The position numbers and the translations under genes were made by a program. Positions 17,032 through 25,019 of a stretch of DNA of 53,465 nucleotides are shown piece by piece. Within the stretch, counting starts at the first letter, position 1. Each line of letters begins with the position of its first letter. Source of the stretch: Deltaproteobacteria bacterium (lineage in GTDB: Bacteria > Bdellovibrionota_B > Oligoflexia > Oligoflexales > Bog-1112); contig CANJLI010000010.1 of the NCBI GenBank assembly GCA_947475005.1, forward strand, positions 1 to 53,465, given 5' to 3'. The notes below the pieces were generated by a model. That model made no database searches and was not told where the DNA came from. It worked only from the letters and a program-made list of their open reading frames with translations.

Positions 17032-17988
17032 TCAGTATGGAAAAGCAGACGCATCTTCCAATAAGGTTGACAACGACTTCCACGGGAGATCCTTCTCCTT
17101 ATGGAACTGCTGAACGAAAGTCATCGCTTTTAGCACCTTATTCAAGTTTTTTCCAATGGTTTCGAAGTGGAAGCCCCAGAAAAGAATGCGAGGCCCTGGT
17201 TGTGTGGAGAGAGCCAATTGCGTATATCGTTCCTGAAACGTTTCAAATGAGAGATCATCAATAGGGCCAAGGCTCTGATAAAATTGTGTAACAGCCCCAT
17301 TGGGGGTGGGGATTTTTTTCGGTACGGAAAAGAGTGTGACGGTGGACCATCGATTGGTGACCATCTGAAACCAGGGGTAGGGATGAAAAGATGCTGTCAG
17401 CACCTTGGGATCAATCCCGGAAAAATCAGCAGAAATACCCACTTCGGGTAGATGTTGGATCATGGCTTCCGAGCTCATGTGCCCCCCCGCAAGAAAGACC
17501 TTGGGTGTAATACCTTGATTTTGCAGTGTACCTACGCCATGTTTCAAAATTTTGACCCAATCTGCGTCATTATAAGCGCTCAATGGCACCTCGTGCCCGC
17601 AATCCATATCGCAGTGCAAGAGGGGAGCTCCCCAAAAAGTGGGCTCGGAAAGGAACGTAACACCAGCGCCCTCCACCAGAGACTTCCACCCACTGAGCTG
17701 GAGACCGGAGGTATCTTCCGGTCGGAGTACGGCTTTCCACTTTGCAGCAAGATTTACTCCATCTTTGCTTGTCGGACGCATGAAATACACGGGGGTAAAG
17801 AAGTGAGCGAGAGGCACATTTGGAAATGCTTTCTGAAAGGCAGCTAAGGCCTTCCAATTTTCCTCCTCAAGGGGTTCCCCTTCCCAAAAGACTGCAGGTA
17901 CAAGATAAACGGAGGTAGATTCCCCTCTTGCCACCATCGATGTTTGCAGGAGGAGGGCTGCCAAAATGAGAACCCAACTTGTTTTCAT
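17032..17988 (-). CDS. Secreted protein of unknown function
   Basis: 318 residues with a clear signal peptide (MKTSWVLILAALLLQ, cleavage near ARG-E23). The mature part has alternating hydrophobic strands and conserved-looking motifs (CDMDCGHEVPLSAY, AGGHMSSEAM, FWGFHFE) that recall a TIM-barrel hydrolase or deacetylase-like fold, but I cannot place it in a family. Its ATG overlaps the stop of the proline dehydrogenase gene (ATGA, 17985-17988), so translation is probably coupled. The mix of metabolic and export genes in this run suggests co-transcription rather than one pathway. Confidence 0.75.
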   Translation of the reverse strand: MKTSWVLILAALLLQTSMVARGESTSVYLVPAVFWEGEPLEEENWKALAAFQKAFPNVPLAHFFTPVYFMRPTSKDGVNLAAKWKAVLRPEDTSGLQLSGWKSLVEGAGVTFLSEPTFWGAPLLHCDMDCGHEVPLSAYNDADWVKILKHGVGTLQNQGITPKVFLAGGHMSSEAMIQHLPEVGISADFSGIDPKVLTASFHPYPWFQMVTNRWSTVTLFSVPKKIPTPNGAVTQFYQSLGPIDDLSFETFQERYTQLALSTQPGPRILFWGFHFETIGKNLNKVLKAMTFVQQFHKEKDLPWKSLSTLLEDASAFPY

Positions 17989-19148
17989 CCTTTTTCTCTC
18001 CTTCTTCGTGCCATTTCAGTTTGAATCCATTGAAACTCACGGTTTGCAGAACCCCGCATGGCAGAGTTTTCCAATGCCCGTCGGGTTAGATAGGGGAGTG
18101 CCTCTGCCACAGAGCCGTAAGGAATGTACTTACATACGCGAAATCCAGCATGGGCCAAGGAAAAGCTAATGGGATCACTCATGCCGTAGAGCTGACTAAA
18201 GGCATAGCGAGTATCCTGAGGAGAGATCCCTTCTCGAAGAAGTAAGTCTGCAAATCGCTGGGTGGAGACTTCATTATGGGTGGCTACGAGCACGGAGACA
18301 ATATCGCGCTCGGCAAAACAGAGATCGAGGGCTGCCTCGTAGGCAGAATCTGTATGGGCTTTGGAAGATTGAATGGGAGAGGGATACCCGTGAGCCAAGG
18401 CGCGGGCCCGCTCCTTCTCCATATAGGCCCCTCGTACGAGTTTAATACCGATAAAGAATTTTTTTTCTTTGGCTTGTTGCAACAGCTGGCGCAGGAAATC
18501 CAATCGGTCACAGCGATACATCTGTAAGGTAATGTAAACGACGGCTCGTTCTTTATTAAATCGCTCCATGAGAGGCAGGGTAAGCGCATCGATGCCATAT
18601 TGAATCCAACTCTCCTCTGCATCGATGAGCAAGGAACCTTTTCCTGTTTGTGTCTGTGTACATAGTTGTGCCAATCGATCCTGCACGGTGGTGCAGGAGT
18701 GTGTGTGCTGCCAGGTTGAGAAAACCTCTAGCTCCTGAATGTCACATAGCGCACTTAATTTCAGGACCCCAAAGAAGCCTGGTCCCATGGACGTTGTACA
18801 AAAAGAAAGGGTCTCTTGAAGTTGAGAGAAGGTCTGTGCATGGGCCACTTCTCCTGATTTGGCCTCTGCCGCATAATCCAAAATGCCGTTCACGCCTTTA
18901 CTTCGTAACTTCTGCAAAATAGGGACACACTCTTGTAGCGTCTCGCCTCCACAAAAATAATGAAACAAATTGCGTTTGATTAACCCATGAATGGGCAATT
19001 TCCATTTGTGTGCCTGCAGCAAGAGGGCAACACCAATTTGCACCCATCTTCGATATTGCAAGAGTTGAAAAAGAAGGGCGTAGCGACGCATTTGTGCTGG
19101 AGTTAAAAGAGAAAAAGCGAGTTTGGTATCAGAAAAATTCATTGCCAT
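17985..19148 (-). CDS. Proline dehydrogenase (monofunctional, FAD-dependent)
   Basis: About 387 residues. The TIM-barrel family motifs are all present: LLIDAEES, IKLVRGAYMEKER, VATHNE, FSQLYGMSD and the C-terminal YIPYGSVAEALPYLTRRA with the substrate-binding Arg pair. It oxidises proline to pyrroline-5-carboxylate and passes electrons to the quinone pool. No P5C dehydrogenase domain is fused and none lies nearby. The frame opens at 19178, but ATG 19148 avoids overlap with the upstream gene and has GGAG eleven bases away. It is coupled by ATGA to the secreted-protein gene downstream. Confidence 0.9.
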   Translation of the reverse strand: MAMNFSDTKLAFSLLTPAQMRRYALLFQLLQYRRWVQIGVALLLQAHKWKLPIHGLIKRNLFHYFCGGETLQECVPILQKLRSKGVNGILDYAAEAKSGEVAHAQTFSQLQETLSFCTTSMGPGFFGVLKLSALCDIQELEVFSTWQHTHSCTTVQDRLAQLCTQTQTGKGSLLIDAEESWIQYGIDALTLPLMERFNKERAVVYITLQMYRCDRLDFLRQLLQQAKEKKFFIGIKLVRGAYMEKERARALAHGYPSPIQSSKAHTDSAYEAALDLCFAERDIVSVLVATHNEVSTQRFADLLLREGISPQDTRYAFSQLYGMSDPISFSLAHAGFRVCKYIPYGSVAEALPYLTRRALENSAMRGSANREFQWIQTEMARRRREKG

Positions 19149-19152
19149 ATCA

Positions 19153-20265
19153 CTAGTAACTCCATCTGGAGGCGGCATAATTCATCGTGATAATGAGATT
19201 ATGCACGATAAAGTAAAAAAGAAGCCCCCACTGTCCTGCTCGCGGAAAGGTAAGGGCCACCCAATCTCCCGCAATAAAAAGGATCGGAAACAAAACCGCT
19301 CCGAAGCGAAACACGTTGACCACTTCCAGTTGAGCAGGAATCAACATCAAAACCAAAAACAAATAGAGGGCAAAAAATGGGTGCTGCCTTCGAAAGTACA
19401 CAAACCAAGTCCAAAGCCCAAGGAAAAAAATATAGTGCGTGACCTGCATGTATGTAAATACACAATGAGGGCTCAAAAAGAAAAAGGTGCCAATATATTC
19501 TTTCCAGGTTTGCGCGTGGGTCCATAGAGATTGGGCTTTGAGAAATAAAAAAGGATCTCCAAATCGGTAGTATTGAAACAAGGGGAAGAGAGAAAAGATA
19601 CTGGCACTGAGGCATCCTGAGAGTAGGAAGCGTCGAACTCTCGGCCCCCAACCCAGGGTAGGGGCATTCATAGCTACCCATACCCCCGCGGTGATGGCAA
19701 CCAACACCCCGTGAGAACGAGTAAGTGCGCAGAGACCGGCTAGTAGAGAAGCTAGAATCCATCTGCGTTGCTGGGCGTGGAAAAAAGTCCAAAAGGTGAG
19801 AAACAAAAACAAAGATTCTGTATGGTGGGAGTGAAAAATCATGGAGCCCGGCCAACACAAGAACAACAGCCACCCCAATTTTGTCTTGGGGCGTAAAGGC
19901 CCTGAAGTTTTTGTGGAAAAAATACTGCCACAAAAGGCAAGGAACAGTAGGGTCGATACCAACGCCCCCAAAATAGGAGCTGGAACCCAGTGCCCTGTAC
20001 CCCATGCCGCTGCGATTATACAAAAAGGATAGAAAGGATAGAAAGCCAAACTTTTTTCAGCGTACCCCTTTTGTACAATACCGCTATACCAGCGAGAATC
20101 CCAATGATTGAGCAGTTGGAGCCACTCCACCTGTAACATCTGTGCGACTACGGCCCAGATCAGGAAGTGAATCGATAAGAACCCCAACACGGTTTGCAGA
20201 ACAAATCTACCTGTGAGAGGATCAGAGAGGTCTGGCACATACGGATTGCAGTTTTGTTTTTTCAT
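19153..20265 (-). CDS. PIG-V-like mannosyltransferase (GT-C membrane protein)
   Basis: 370 residues with nine to ten predicted membrane helices. HWDSRWYSGIVQKGY near residue 55, FYPFYP, HTESLFLF and an ALTRSHG loop are typical of PIG-V and related GT-C transferases, which use a polyprenyl-phosphate mannose donor on the outer face of the cytoplasmic membrane. The first residues (MKKQNCNPY) follow an ATG at 20265. It heads the minus-strand run ending in manC, so a GDP-mannose supply is encoded on the same transcript. Acceptor and actual sugar are unknown. Confidence 0.78.
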   Translation of the reverse strand: MKKQNCNPYVPDLSDPLTGRFVLQTVLGFLSIHFLIWAVVAQMLQVEWLQLLNHWDSRWYSGIVQKGYAEKSLAFYPFYPFCIIAAAWGTGHWVPAPILGALVSTLLFLAFCGSIFSTKTSGPLRPKTKLGWLLFLCWPGSMIFHSHHTESLFLFLTFWTFFHAQQRRWILASLLAGLCALTRSHGVLVAITAGVWVAMNAPTLGWGPRVRRFLLSGCLSASIFSLFPLFQYYRFGDPFLFLKAQSLWTHAQTWKEYIGTFFFLSPHCVFTYMQVTHYIFFLGLWTWFVYFRRQHPFFALYLFLVLMLIPAQLEVVNVFRFGAVLFPILFIAGDWVALTFPRAGQWGLLFYFIVHNLIITMNYAASRWSY

Positions 20266-20307
20266 TGCTTACGACCAGAAAGAAAGTATAGAGAGGAAGC
20301 TGTCGCC

Positions 20308-20319
20308 CAGTATATACTG
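20308..20319. promoter_or_regulatory. Perfect 12-bp palindrome between divergent genes
   Basis: CAGTATATACTG lies centrally in the 94-base gap between the PIG-V-like gene and the rhomboid gene. It could be a shared operator or contain a -10 element; no regulator is known. Confidence 0.3.
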
Positions 20320-20359
20320 CCCGCGATTTGAAAGCGAAGAAAATGACGAAGGAGACTTT

Positions 20360-21100
20360 TTGTTAAAAAGAATCAGTCGATTACCCAATTTTCAGGGCGA
20401 AACCTTTTGGCTGCAAACGTGGACCCATAAGCTAATTGCAATTTGCATTCTCTGTTTTTTGATCCCTCTTTTTGATTCCACCGGCACCGTATATGCATGG
20501 CTTACCTTTTCCAATGTCCCTCGTCAATTTTTGCTTGGGGTGGGCGTCTTTCCAGAAATTCGTAATGGCGAAATATGGAGATTGGTGTCCCCTGTTTTTC
20601 TACATGCAGGTCCCTTGCATTTGCTTTTCAATATGTACTGGCTCCATCAATTGGGGCATGTGGTGGAGAGTAAAATTGGGGGTAGGACCTATTTGCTCAC
20701 GGTTCTCTGGGTGAGTCTTCTCTCCAATGTGGTCTTTTATCTTTGGATTGGGCCTCACTTTGTGGGGATGTCGGGCGTAATCTATGGATTGCTTGGATTT
20801 TTATGGGCCTACCAAAAATTTTCTCCTCGCGAATCTCGAGAATTTGACGAGGGAACCTTGCAGTTTTTCCTTCTCTGGTATATGGCTTGCTGGCTACTCA
20901 GTGCCGCAAAAATTCTACATGTAGCCAATAGCATTCATGGAGTGGGGCTGTTGGCAGGGATTTTATTTGCACTCGGACTGGCAATGTGGCAACTTCGCAA
21001 ATCCAGTTTTCGGGTCTTTCGACAAGAGCCCCTATCCACGTGGGGGATTATTTTGGCTCTTGTAGCGGGTGGCTTGTTAACGGATTTTTGGGTTTATTAG
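20360..21100 (+). CDS. Rhomboid family intramembrane serine protease
   Basis: About 246 residues from a TTG at 20360 with AAGGAG five bases upstream. A longer frame from 20213 would overlap the divergent gene and its extra N-terminus is unlike the family. Six or seven membrane helices. Catalytic features: HLLFNMYWLHQLG (oxyanion/HxxxN helix), GMSG with the nucleophile Ser, and a His in NSIHGVG as the dyad partner. It would cleave membrane proteins within the bilayer. No obvious substrate is adjacent. An 84-bp palindrome lies 20 bases after the stop. Confidence 0.88.
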   Translation: MLKRISRLPNFQGETFWLQTWTHKLIAICILCFLIPLFDSTGTVYAWLTFSNVPRQFLLGVGVFPEIRNGEIWRLVSPVFLHAGPLHLLFNMYWLHQLGHVVESKIGGRTYLLTVLWVSLLSNVVFYLWIGPHFVGMSGVIYGLLGFLWAYQKFSPRESREFDEGTLQFFLLWYMACWLLSAAKILHVANSIHGVGLLAGILFALGLAMWQLRKSSFRVFRQEPLSTWGIILALVAGGLLTDFWVY

Positions 21101-21119
21101 GGCTACTCGTTATCCCTTG

Positions 21120-21203
21120 TCATCCCAAGGCTGCGTAGCAGCCGTATGGGATCTCGATAAAAACGCAGGGATCCCATACGGTCCCTTCGGGACCTTGGGA
21201 TGA
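21120..21203. repeat. Modular 84-bp palindrome, copy 2 (heterotypic tips)
   Basis: Same outer blocks as copy 1. The left arm carries CTGCgtaGCAG (21131-21141) and the right arm TCCCttcGGGA (21182-21192). The 16-base loop is the reverse complement of the copy 1 loop. Copy 3 at 36292 is nearly its exact inversion. Confidence 0.9.
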
Positions 21204-21343
21204 CGCAGGGGGCTAATGGTGGGTAAATTTTTCCCCACCAGGACCTTGGGATGACGCAGGGGGCTAATGGTGGGTAAATTTTTCCCCACCAGGACCTTGG
21301 GATGACGCAGGGGGCTAATGGTGGGTAAATTTTTCCCCACCAG
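21191..21343. repeat. 51-bp tandem repeat, three identical units
   Basis: Units at 21191-21241, 21242-21292 and 21293-21343. Each begins with the palindrome arm end GACCTTGGGATGACG and contains GGTGGG/CCCCACC flanking TAAATTTTT, a terminator-like stem. The array grew from the right arm of the adjacent palindrome. With it, this fills the 311-base gap before the small gene at 21412. Confidence 0.92.
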
Positions 21344-21411
21344 GGTTGCAATTATCTGCCGTATCATAAAAAAGAGGGTCTGGACTTCCAAGATCAACTA
21401 TAAGGATCGAT

Positions 21412-21612
21412 ATGCGATTTACTGAAATCGTCAAACAGAAAAAGGGAGTCGAGGAGAAAAAAACTCGAGAATTTATTTATTCTCATTTCTCTCCGGATCT
21501 CCTCAAAGGCCTCGAACAAGATGATCCAGATGCTATCTTACGCGGATTGCAATTGCTGGGCATTCCTACGGATGGGATTGATTTGACCTCTCCCTATGTT
21601 CATCCTGAATAG
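21412..21612 (+). CDS. Small charged hypothetical protein
   Basis: 66 residues, no signal or membrane segment, many charged residues in the first 25 positions and a hydrophobic C-terminal half (ILRGLQLLGIPTDGIDL). AAGGA is five bases before the ATG. It converges on mtnC with a 19-base gap. I recognise no family; helical content suggests a small cytosolic protein. Reality as a gene rests on the ribosome site and frame only. Confidence 0.5.
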   Translation: MRFTEIVKQKKGVEEKKTREFIYSHFSPDLLKGLEQDDPDAILRGLQLLGIPTDGIDLTSPYVHPE

Positions 21613-21631
21613 GTGCTGTGTAGTTTCCGGC

Positions 21632-22288
21632 TTATAGGGAATCACACACCCGATGATGCTGACTCGGCACAGTTCCTGGGCGTACCACCTGAAAGGTGGA
21701 AAACCCAGCTTGAGAGGCTGCATCTAACTCCAATTCTACGTCAGAATAAAAACAAATCTGAGCAGGATCGATTCCGACAGCTTCCGCAATGCGATGATAA
21801 GAAAGAGTCTCGCGTTTTCCCCCTATTTTTGTATCGAAATGCCACGAAAAAAACGGAGTCAAATCCCCATAAGGCGTATGCTGAAAGAGCTGCTTTTGGG
21901 CTTCTACTGACCCCGAGGAATAGATCCCAATGGCAATGCCCTCTGTTTTCCAGCGTGTCAATGCAGGCAGCACATCCTCATAGACATGGGACACAAAATC
22001 CCCCTTGGCATATCCCTCTGCCCAGATCCATCCTTGAATCGTTTTGAGCACCGTAACTTTGCGGTCTTCTGCGATCCACTGTTGCAAGAGGTTGCAGCAG
22101 TCTGCGAGGGTTCTTGCAGAAGCCAGTTCAGGATCTTGCAGGCAGTTTTGGATACGAGGCTCGTGCTGATGAGCCTCCAGGAAAGAAGCCAGATGTTGAG
22201 CCGCATAGGGAAACAAAACCGAGTGCACAAAGGTAATGTCTGTGGTGGTACCCTCAATGTCTAACAAGATGAGCTTAGTGGGCTTCAT
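21632..22288 (-). CDS. mtnC: Enolase-phosphatase E1 (acireductone synthase)
   Basis: 218 residues, normal for the family. HAD-superfamily motifs: LLDIEGTTTDI (nucleophile region), IYSSGS, KIGGKRE and FYSDVELELDAA. It enolises and dephosphorylates 2,3-diketo-5-methylthiopentyl-1-phosphate to the acireductone used by MtnD. ATGA overlap with mtnD (22285-22288) indicates coupling. Last gene of the mtnB-mtnD-mtnC set; mtnA and a kinase or nucleosidase must be elsewhere. Confidence 0.94.
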   Translation of the reverse strand: MKPTKLILLDIEGTTTDITFVHSVLFPYAAQHLASFLEAHQHEPRIQNCLQDPELASARTLADCCNLLQQWIAEDRKVTVLKTIQGWIWAEGYAKGDFVSHVYEDVLPALTRWKTEGIAIGIYSSGSVEAQKQLFQHTPYGDLTPFFSWHFDTKIGGKRETLSYHRIAEAVGIDPAQICFYSDVELELDAASQAGFSTFQVVRPGTVPSQHHRVCDSL

Positions 22289-22815
22289 AGAGAGAACTCT
22301 GTGTACCGGGTCTCAACTTGAGAGTTTGTATATTGGGCGATCCAGCCTTGGGGGTCGATAAACATTCGGATAACTTTTACGTAGGGTTTCTCCCCCATAT
22401 CAAACCAATGCCGGATCCCAGCTGGCACCGACAGCAAATCCCCAGCCTCACATAGCACGGAGAAAATCGGGGCATCAGGAATATGAAACCAGAAAAGACC
22501 CTTCCCGCTTACAAAGAACCGCACCTCATCTTCACTGTGTGTATGCTCTTGCAAGAATTTATTTTTTAATTCGGGTAATTGAGGCATATCCTCTCGGATG
22601 CATATCACATCTGCGGTTTGATACTTATTTTTTTTCATATAGGGCGTCAGAAAATCACCATAAGCAGAGAGAACCGTGCGTTCATCTGCCTGGGGTGCCA
22701 CGGCCACTGGGAGCACCCATCGTTCATAGTGAATGCCCTTGCCTTGCAGGAACTGTTGAACTTCCCCATACTGGGTGATCGTTTGATTGAGGTCAGGCAG
22801 ATGCAATCGACTCAT
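22285..22815 (-). CDS. mtnD: Acireductone dioxygenase
   Basis: 176 residues from ATG 22815, which has GGGAGG five bases upstream; an earlier in-frame ATG at 22854 lacks this. Cupin metal-binding motif HTHSEDEVRFF and a later RHWFDMG supply the His/His/Glu/His ligands. The enzyme oxidises the acireductone to the 2-oxo acid precursor of methionine and formate (Fe form). Start and stop overlap with mtnB and mtnC by ATGA on both sides, a tightly coupled operon. Confidence 0.94.
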   Translation of the reverse strand: MSRLHLPDLNQTITQYGEVQQFLQGKGIHYERWVLPVAVAPQADERTVLSAYGDFLTPYMKKNKYQTADVICIREDMPQLPELKNKFLQEHTHSEDEVRFFVSGKGLFWFHIPDAPIFSVLCEAGDLLSVPAGIRHWFDMGEKPYVKVIRMFIDPQGWIAQYTNSQVETRYTEFSL

Positions 22816-23480
22816 CGAATCCTCCCTTGGCGTTGTCCTTGCAACAAAATACACTCCAGCAAAAACTCATAGGCTTCTACGTGCCGCTTGGCTTCTGCGA
22901 GGTCTTGTCCCCAGGCGTAGAGACCATGTCCCTCGATGAGGACCCCAAAACATCTTTTGCCCCGGGCATATACGGTTTCGAGGTGGAACACGACTTCGCG
23001 TCCCAATTCCGTCATATCTTGGGAGTTGGGGAAGATCGGCAAATCATGGGAGGTCTCGTGGGTAGTTTCCCCGCGAAGCACTTTCAATAGCTCGAAGTTA
23101 GAAAAAGTAATGCGTCCTCGATCTGAAGCTTCCATGGACAATACGGTACTTGCGAGGCTGTGGGTATGCAGTACAGCCCCTACCTCGCTAGAGTGGGTGT
23201 ACAATGCCACATGGAGAGGGGTTTCTGCCGATGGGCGATGGTTGCAGCCTGGGATGGGAACGCCATTTTCATCTACGATCAAAATATCGGAAGGGCCACA
23301 TGTTGATTTGTCGATCCCTGTGCGGGTCACAGCAATCCGCATTTCTTCCCCTGGAAGGCGTACGGAGAAATTGGTACTTGTGGCTGGGGACCATCCGCGA
23401 TGGTAGCTTTCCCGAGCTGTCTTTGCTAGCTCACAAGAGATTGATGTAAAAACAGGACATTGCGTTGGATGAGTGGACAC
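22812..23480 (-). CDS. mtnB: Methylthioribulose-1-phosphate dehydratase
   Basis: About 222 residues from a GTG at 23480 with AAGGAG ten bases upstream; a TTG at 23525 would add 15 residues but lacks a site. Class II aldolase fold: STNFSVR, TRTGIDKS, HTHS zinc ligands and a third ligand in EGHGLYAWG. It dehydrates methylthioribulose-1-phosphate in methionine salvage from methylthioadenosine. First gene of mtnBDC, divergent from the lipoprotein gene at 23622. Confidence 0.93.
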   Translation of the reverse strand: MSTHPTQCPVFTSISCELAKTARESYHRGWSPATSTNFSVRLPGEEMRIAVTRTGIDKSTCGPSDILIVDENGVPIPGCNHRPSAETPLHVALYTHSSEVGAVLHTHSLASTVLSMEASDRGRITFSNFELLKVLRGETTHETSHDLPIFPNSQDMTELGREVVFHLETVYARGKRCFGVLIEGHGLYAWGQDLAEAKRHVEAYEFLLECILLQGQRQGRIR

Positions 23481-23621
23481 GGTATCGAGTCTCCTTGGAA
23501 GGGCTAGGTCGGGGACTTTTACCAAAGAAGTCCATGAAAAGAAAGAGTTCGTTGACGAGATCGCTGGCTTTTTGCATACTTCGATAGTTGAGTAAGGATG
23601 TCACACATAGAGGAATCTCCC

Positions 23622-23948
23622 ATGAAATTTTTTATATCTGCCCTGTTGCTCTCTCTTGGATTGGTTGGATGTTCTTCCGTACTCTCCAATAACGGTCCGA
23701 ATAATGTGATTGAACCGAGCCCCCATACCGAACCGGGTACAGGGAAAGTAGCCTACAATCCAGATGGACTCCCCCAACTTGTCACTGTCCGTCGCACGGA
23801 TGCGATTGACAAAGTCAAAATCATCTGTGGAAATCGTGGCTATAAAATTGAGAAAGAAGAAGAGGTAACTCCCCAGACCATCAACGGAGGGATTTCGATG
23901 ATCGGTGCCAATCGCGCCCATGTGATTCACTTTTCATGCAACAAGTAG
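23622..23948 (+). CDS. Small lipoprotein of unknown function
   Basis: 108 residues from ATG 23622 (GAGG seven bases upstream). Signal peptide with lipobox LVGC. The mature part is about 90 residues with two Cys (ICGNRGY and HFSCNK) that may form a disulfide. It overlaps the next lipoprotein gene by 13 bases. Family not recognised. Confidence 0.7.
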   Translation: MKFFISALLLSLGLVGCSSVLSNNGPNNVIEPSPHTEPGTGKVAYNPDGLPQLVTVRRTDAIDKVKIICGNRGYKIEKEEEVTPQTINGGISMIGANRAHVIHFSCNK

Positions 23949-24808
23949 TCTCGATTCGGGCCTCTTTTTTCGTTCTACTTGCAAGCCTTTCCCTTTGTGC
24001 GTGCAATTCCTTTTTCTATTATCCCGATCATCGGGTGTACTCCACCCCGGATCGGTTGCATATCCCCTATCAGCGCGAAACCATTGACGTCAACTCCAAG
24101 ATTCACTTGCAATCCTGGGTCCTCTCTCCTCCTCCTTCTGTCCCAGTAAAGGGAACCATCCTTCATTTTCATGGCAATGCACAAAACCGAACGGCCCATT
24201 ACCTCTATGCAGCCTGGCTTGTGGACCATGGCTATCGGGTGGTGGCCTTTGATTATCGAGGGTATGGAGGCTCCAGCGGTAGCCCTTCCCGTGCCGGACT
24301 GGTGGAGGATGCCCAACGCATGATTCAACATACGTGTGCAACGCAACAGGCTCCTGTCTTTCTCTTTGCTCAAAGCCTTGGGGGGGCTGTTGCAGTTCCC
24401 GCTTTGGCTACACTCCGCGAAAAAAGCTGTATCCAAGCCCTTATCGTGGAGAGCACCTTCTCCTCTTACCGCAAGGTGGCTCGCAGCAAATTACAAGGTT
24501 TTTTTCTGACCTGGCCTTTGCAGATCCCATTGTCTTATCTGGTTTCTGACACGTACAGCCCTGTGGATTTTGTGCGTCAGCTGACGATTCCTCTCGTGGT
24601 CATTCATGGAACTGAAGACCCTGTTATTCCCTTTGCTATGGGCAAAGAACTGTACGATGCCTATCCAAATCCAAAGAAAGAGTTGTGGGTGGTCCCAGGT
24701 GGGGGGCATACCGCTGCTTTTGTTGCAGGAGACAGCCCTTTCGGTAAGCGACTGGTGGACTATTTGCATCGATGGGATTTTGTTGTAAAGGTGTTTCCTG
24801 CACTCTAA
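23936..24808 (+). CDS. Lipoprotein alpha/beta hydrolase
   Basis: 290 residues. Lipobox LCAC (Cys23) indicates membrane anchoring outside the cytoplasm. Alpha/beta hydrolase of the BEM46/ABHD13-like group: oxyanion HFHGNAQN, nucleophile elbow AQSLGG, acid in GTEDPVIP and His in GGGHTAA. Likely an esterase or thioesterase with unknown substrate. It overlaps the small lipoprotein gene upstream, so the two probably act together or are at least co-translated. The cap-type palindrome follows 13 bases after the stop. Confidence 0.85.
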   Translation: MQQVVSIRASFFVLLASLSLCACNSFFYYPDHRVYSTPDRLHIPYQRETIDVNSKIHLQSWVLSPPPSVPVKGTILHFHGNAQNRTAHYLYAAWLVDHGYRVVAFDYRGYGGSSGSPSRAGLVEDAQRMIQHTCATQQAPVFLFAQSLGGAVAVPALATLREKSCIQALIVESTFSSYRKVARSKLQGFFLTWPLQIPLSYLVSDTYSPVDFVRQLTIPLVVIHGTEDPVIPFAMGKELYDAYPNPKKELWVVPGGGHTAAFVAGDSPFGKRLVDYLHRWDFVVKVFPAL

Positions 24809-24821
24809 CTTCGCTTACTGA

Positions 24822-24970
24822 GGGATTGGGTCCACCTACCTTTTTAGAATCCTAGAGGGATTGGGTCCACCTACCTTTTTAGAATAGGGACGACCATTTG
24901 GTCGTCCCTATTCTAAAAAGGTAGGTGGACCCAATCCCCAATCCCCAAAAAGGTAGGTGGACCCAATCCC
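24822..24970. repeat. Cap-type palindrome cluster, second locus
   Basis: Central perfect 40-bp arms 24857-24896 and 24899-24938, with extra direct and inverted copies of the cap on each side (from 24822, and ending at 24970). The cap GGGATTGGGTCCACC is identical to that at 5103, but the inner stem (GGGACGACCA) differs. It lies between the hydrolase and ABC-F genes. Confidence 0.85.
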
Positions 24971-25019
24971 AAATCCATTCAGTGTCCCCATAAGGAATCC
25001 CCCCTAGCAGGTGAGAAGT

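Noticed and set aside
17032-17988. Assignment as a polysaccharide deacetylase
   Set aside because: A TFDD motif and paired His motif are absent, so only a secreted protein of unknown function can be supported.
21191-21343. Possible CRISPR array
   Set aside because: The three 51-bp units are contiguous and identical with no spacers, and no cas genes are present.
23481-23621. Possible SAM riboswitch before mtnB
   Set aside because: The divergent gap is short and I see no conserved SAM-I/II core; only a ribosome site and weak promoter-like sequence.
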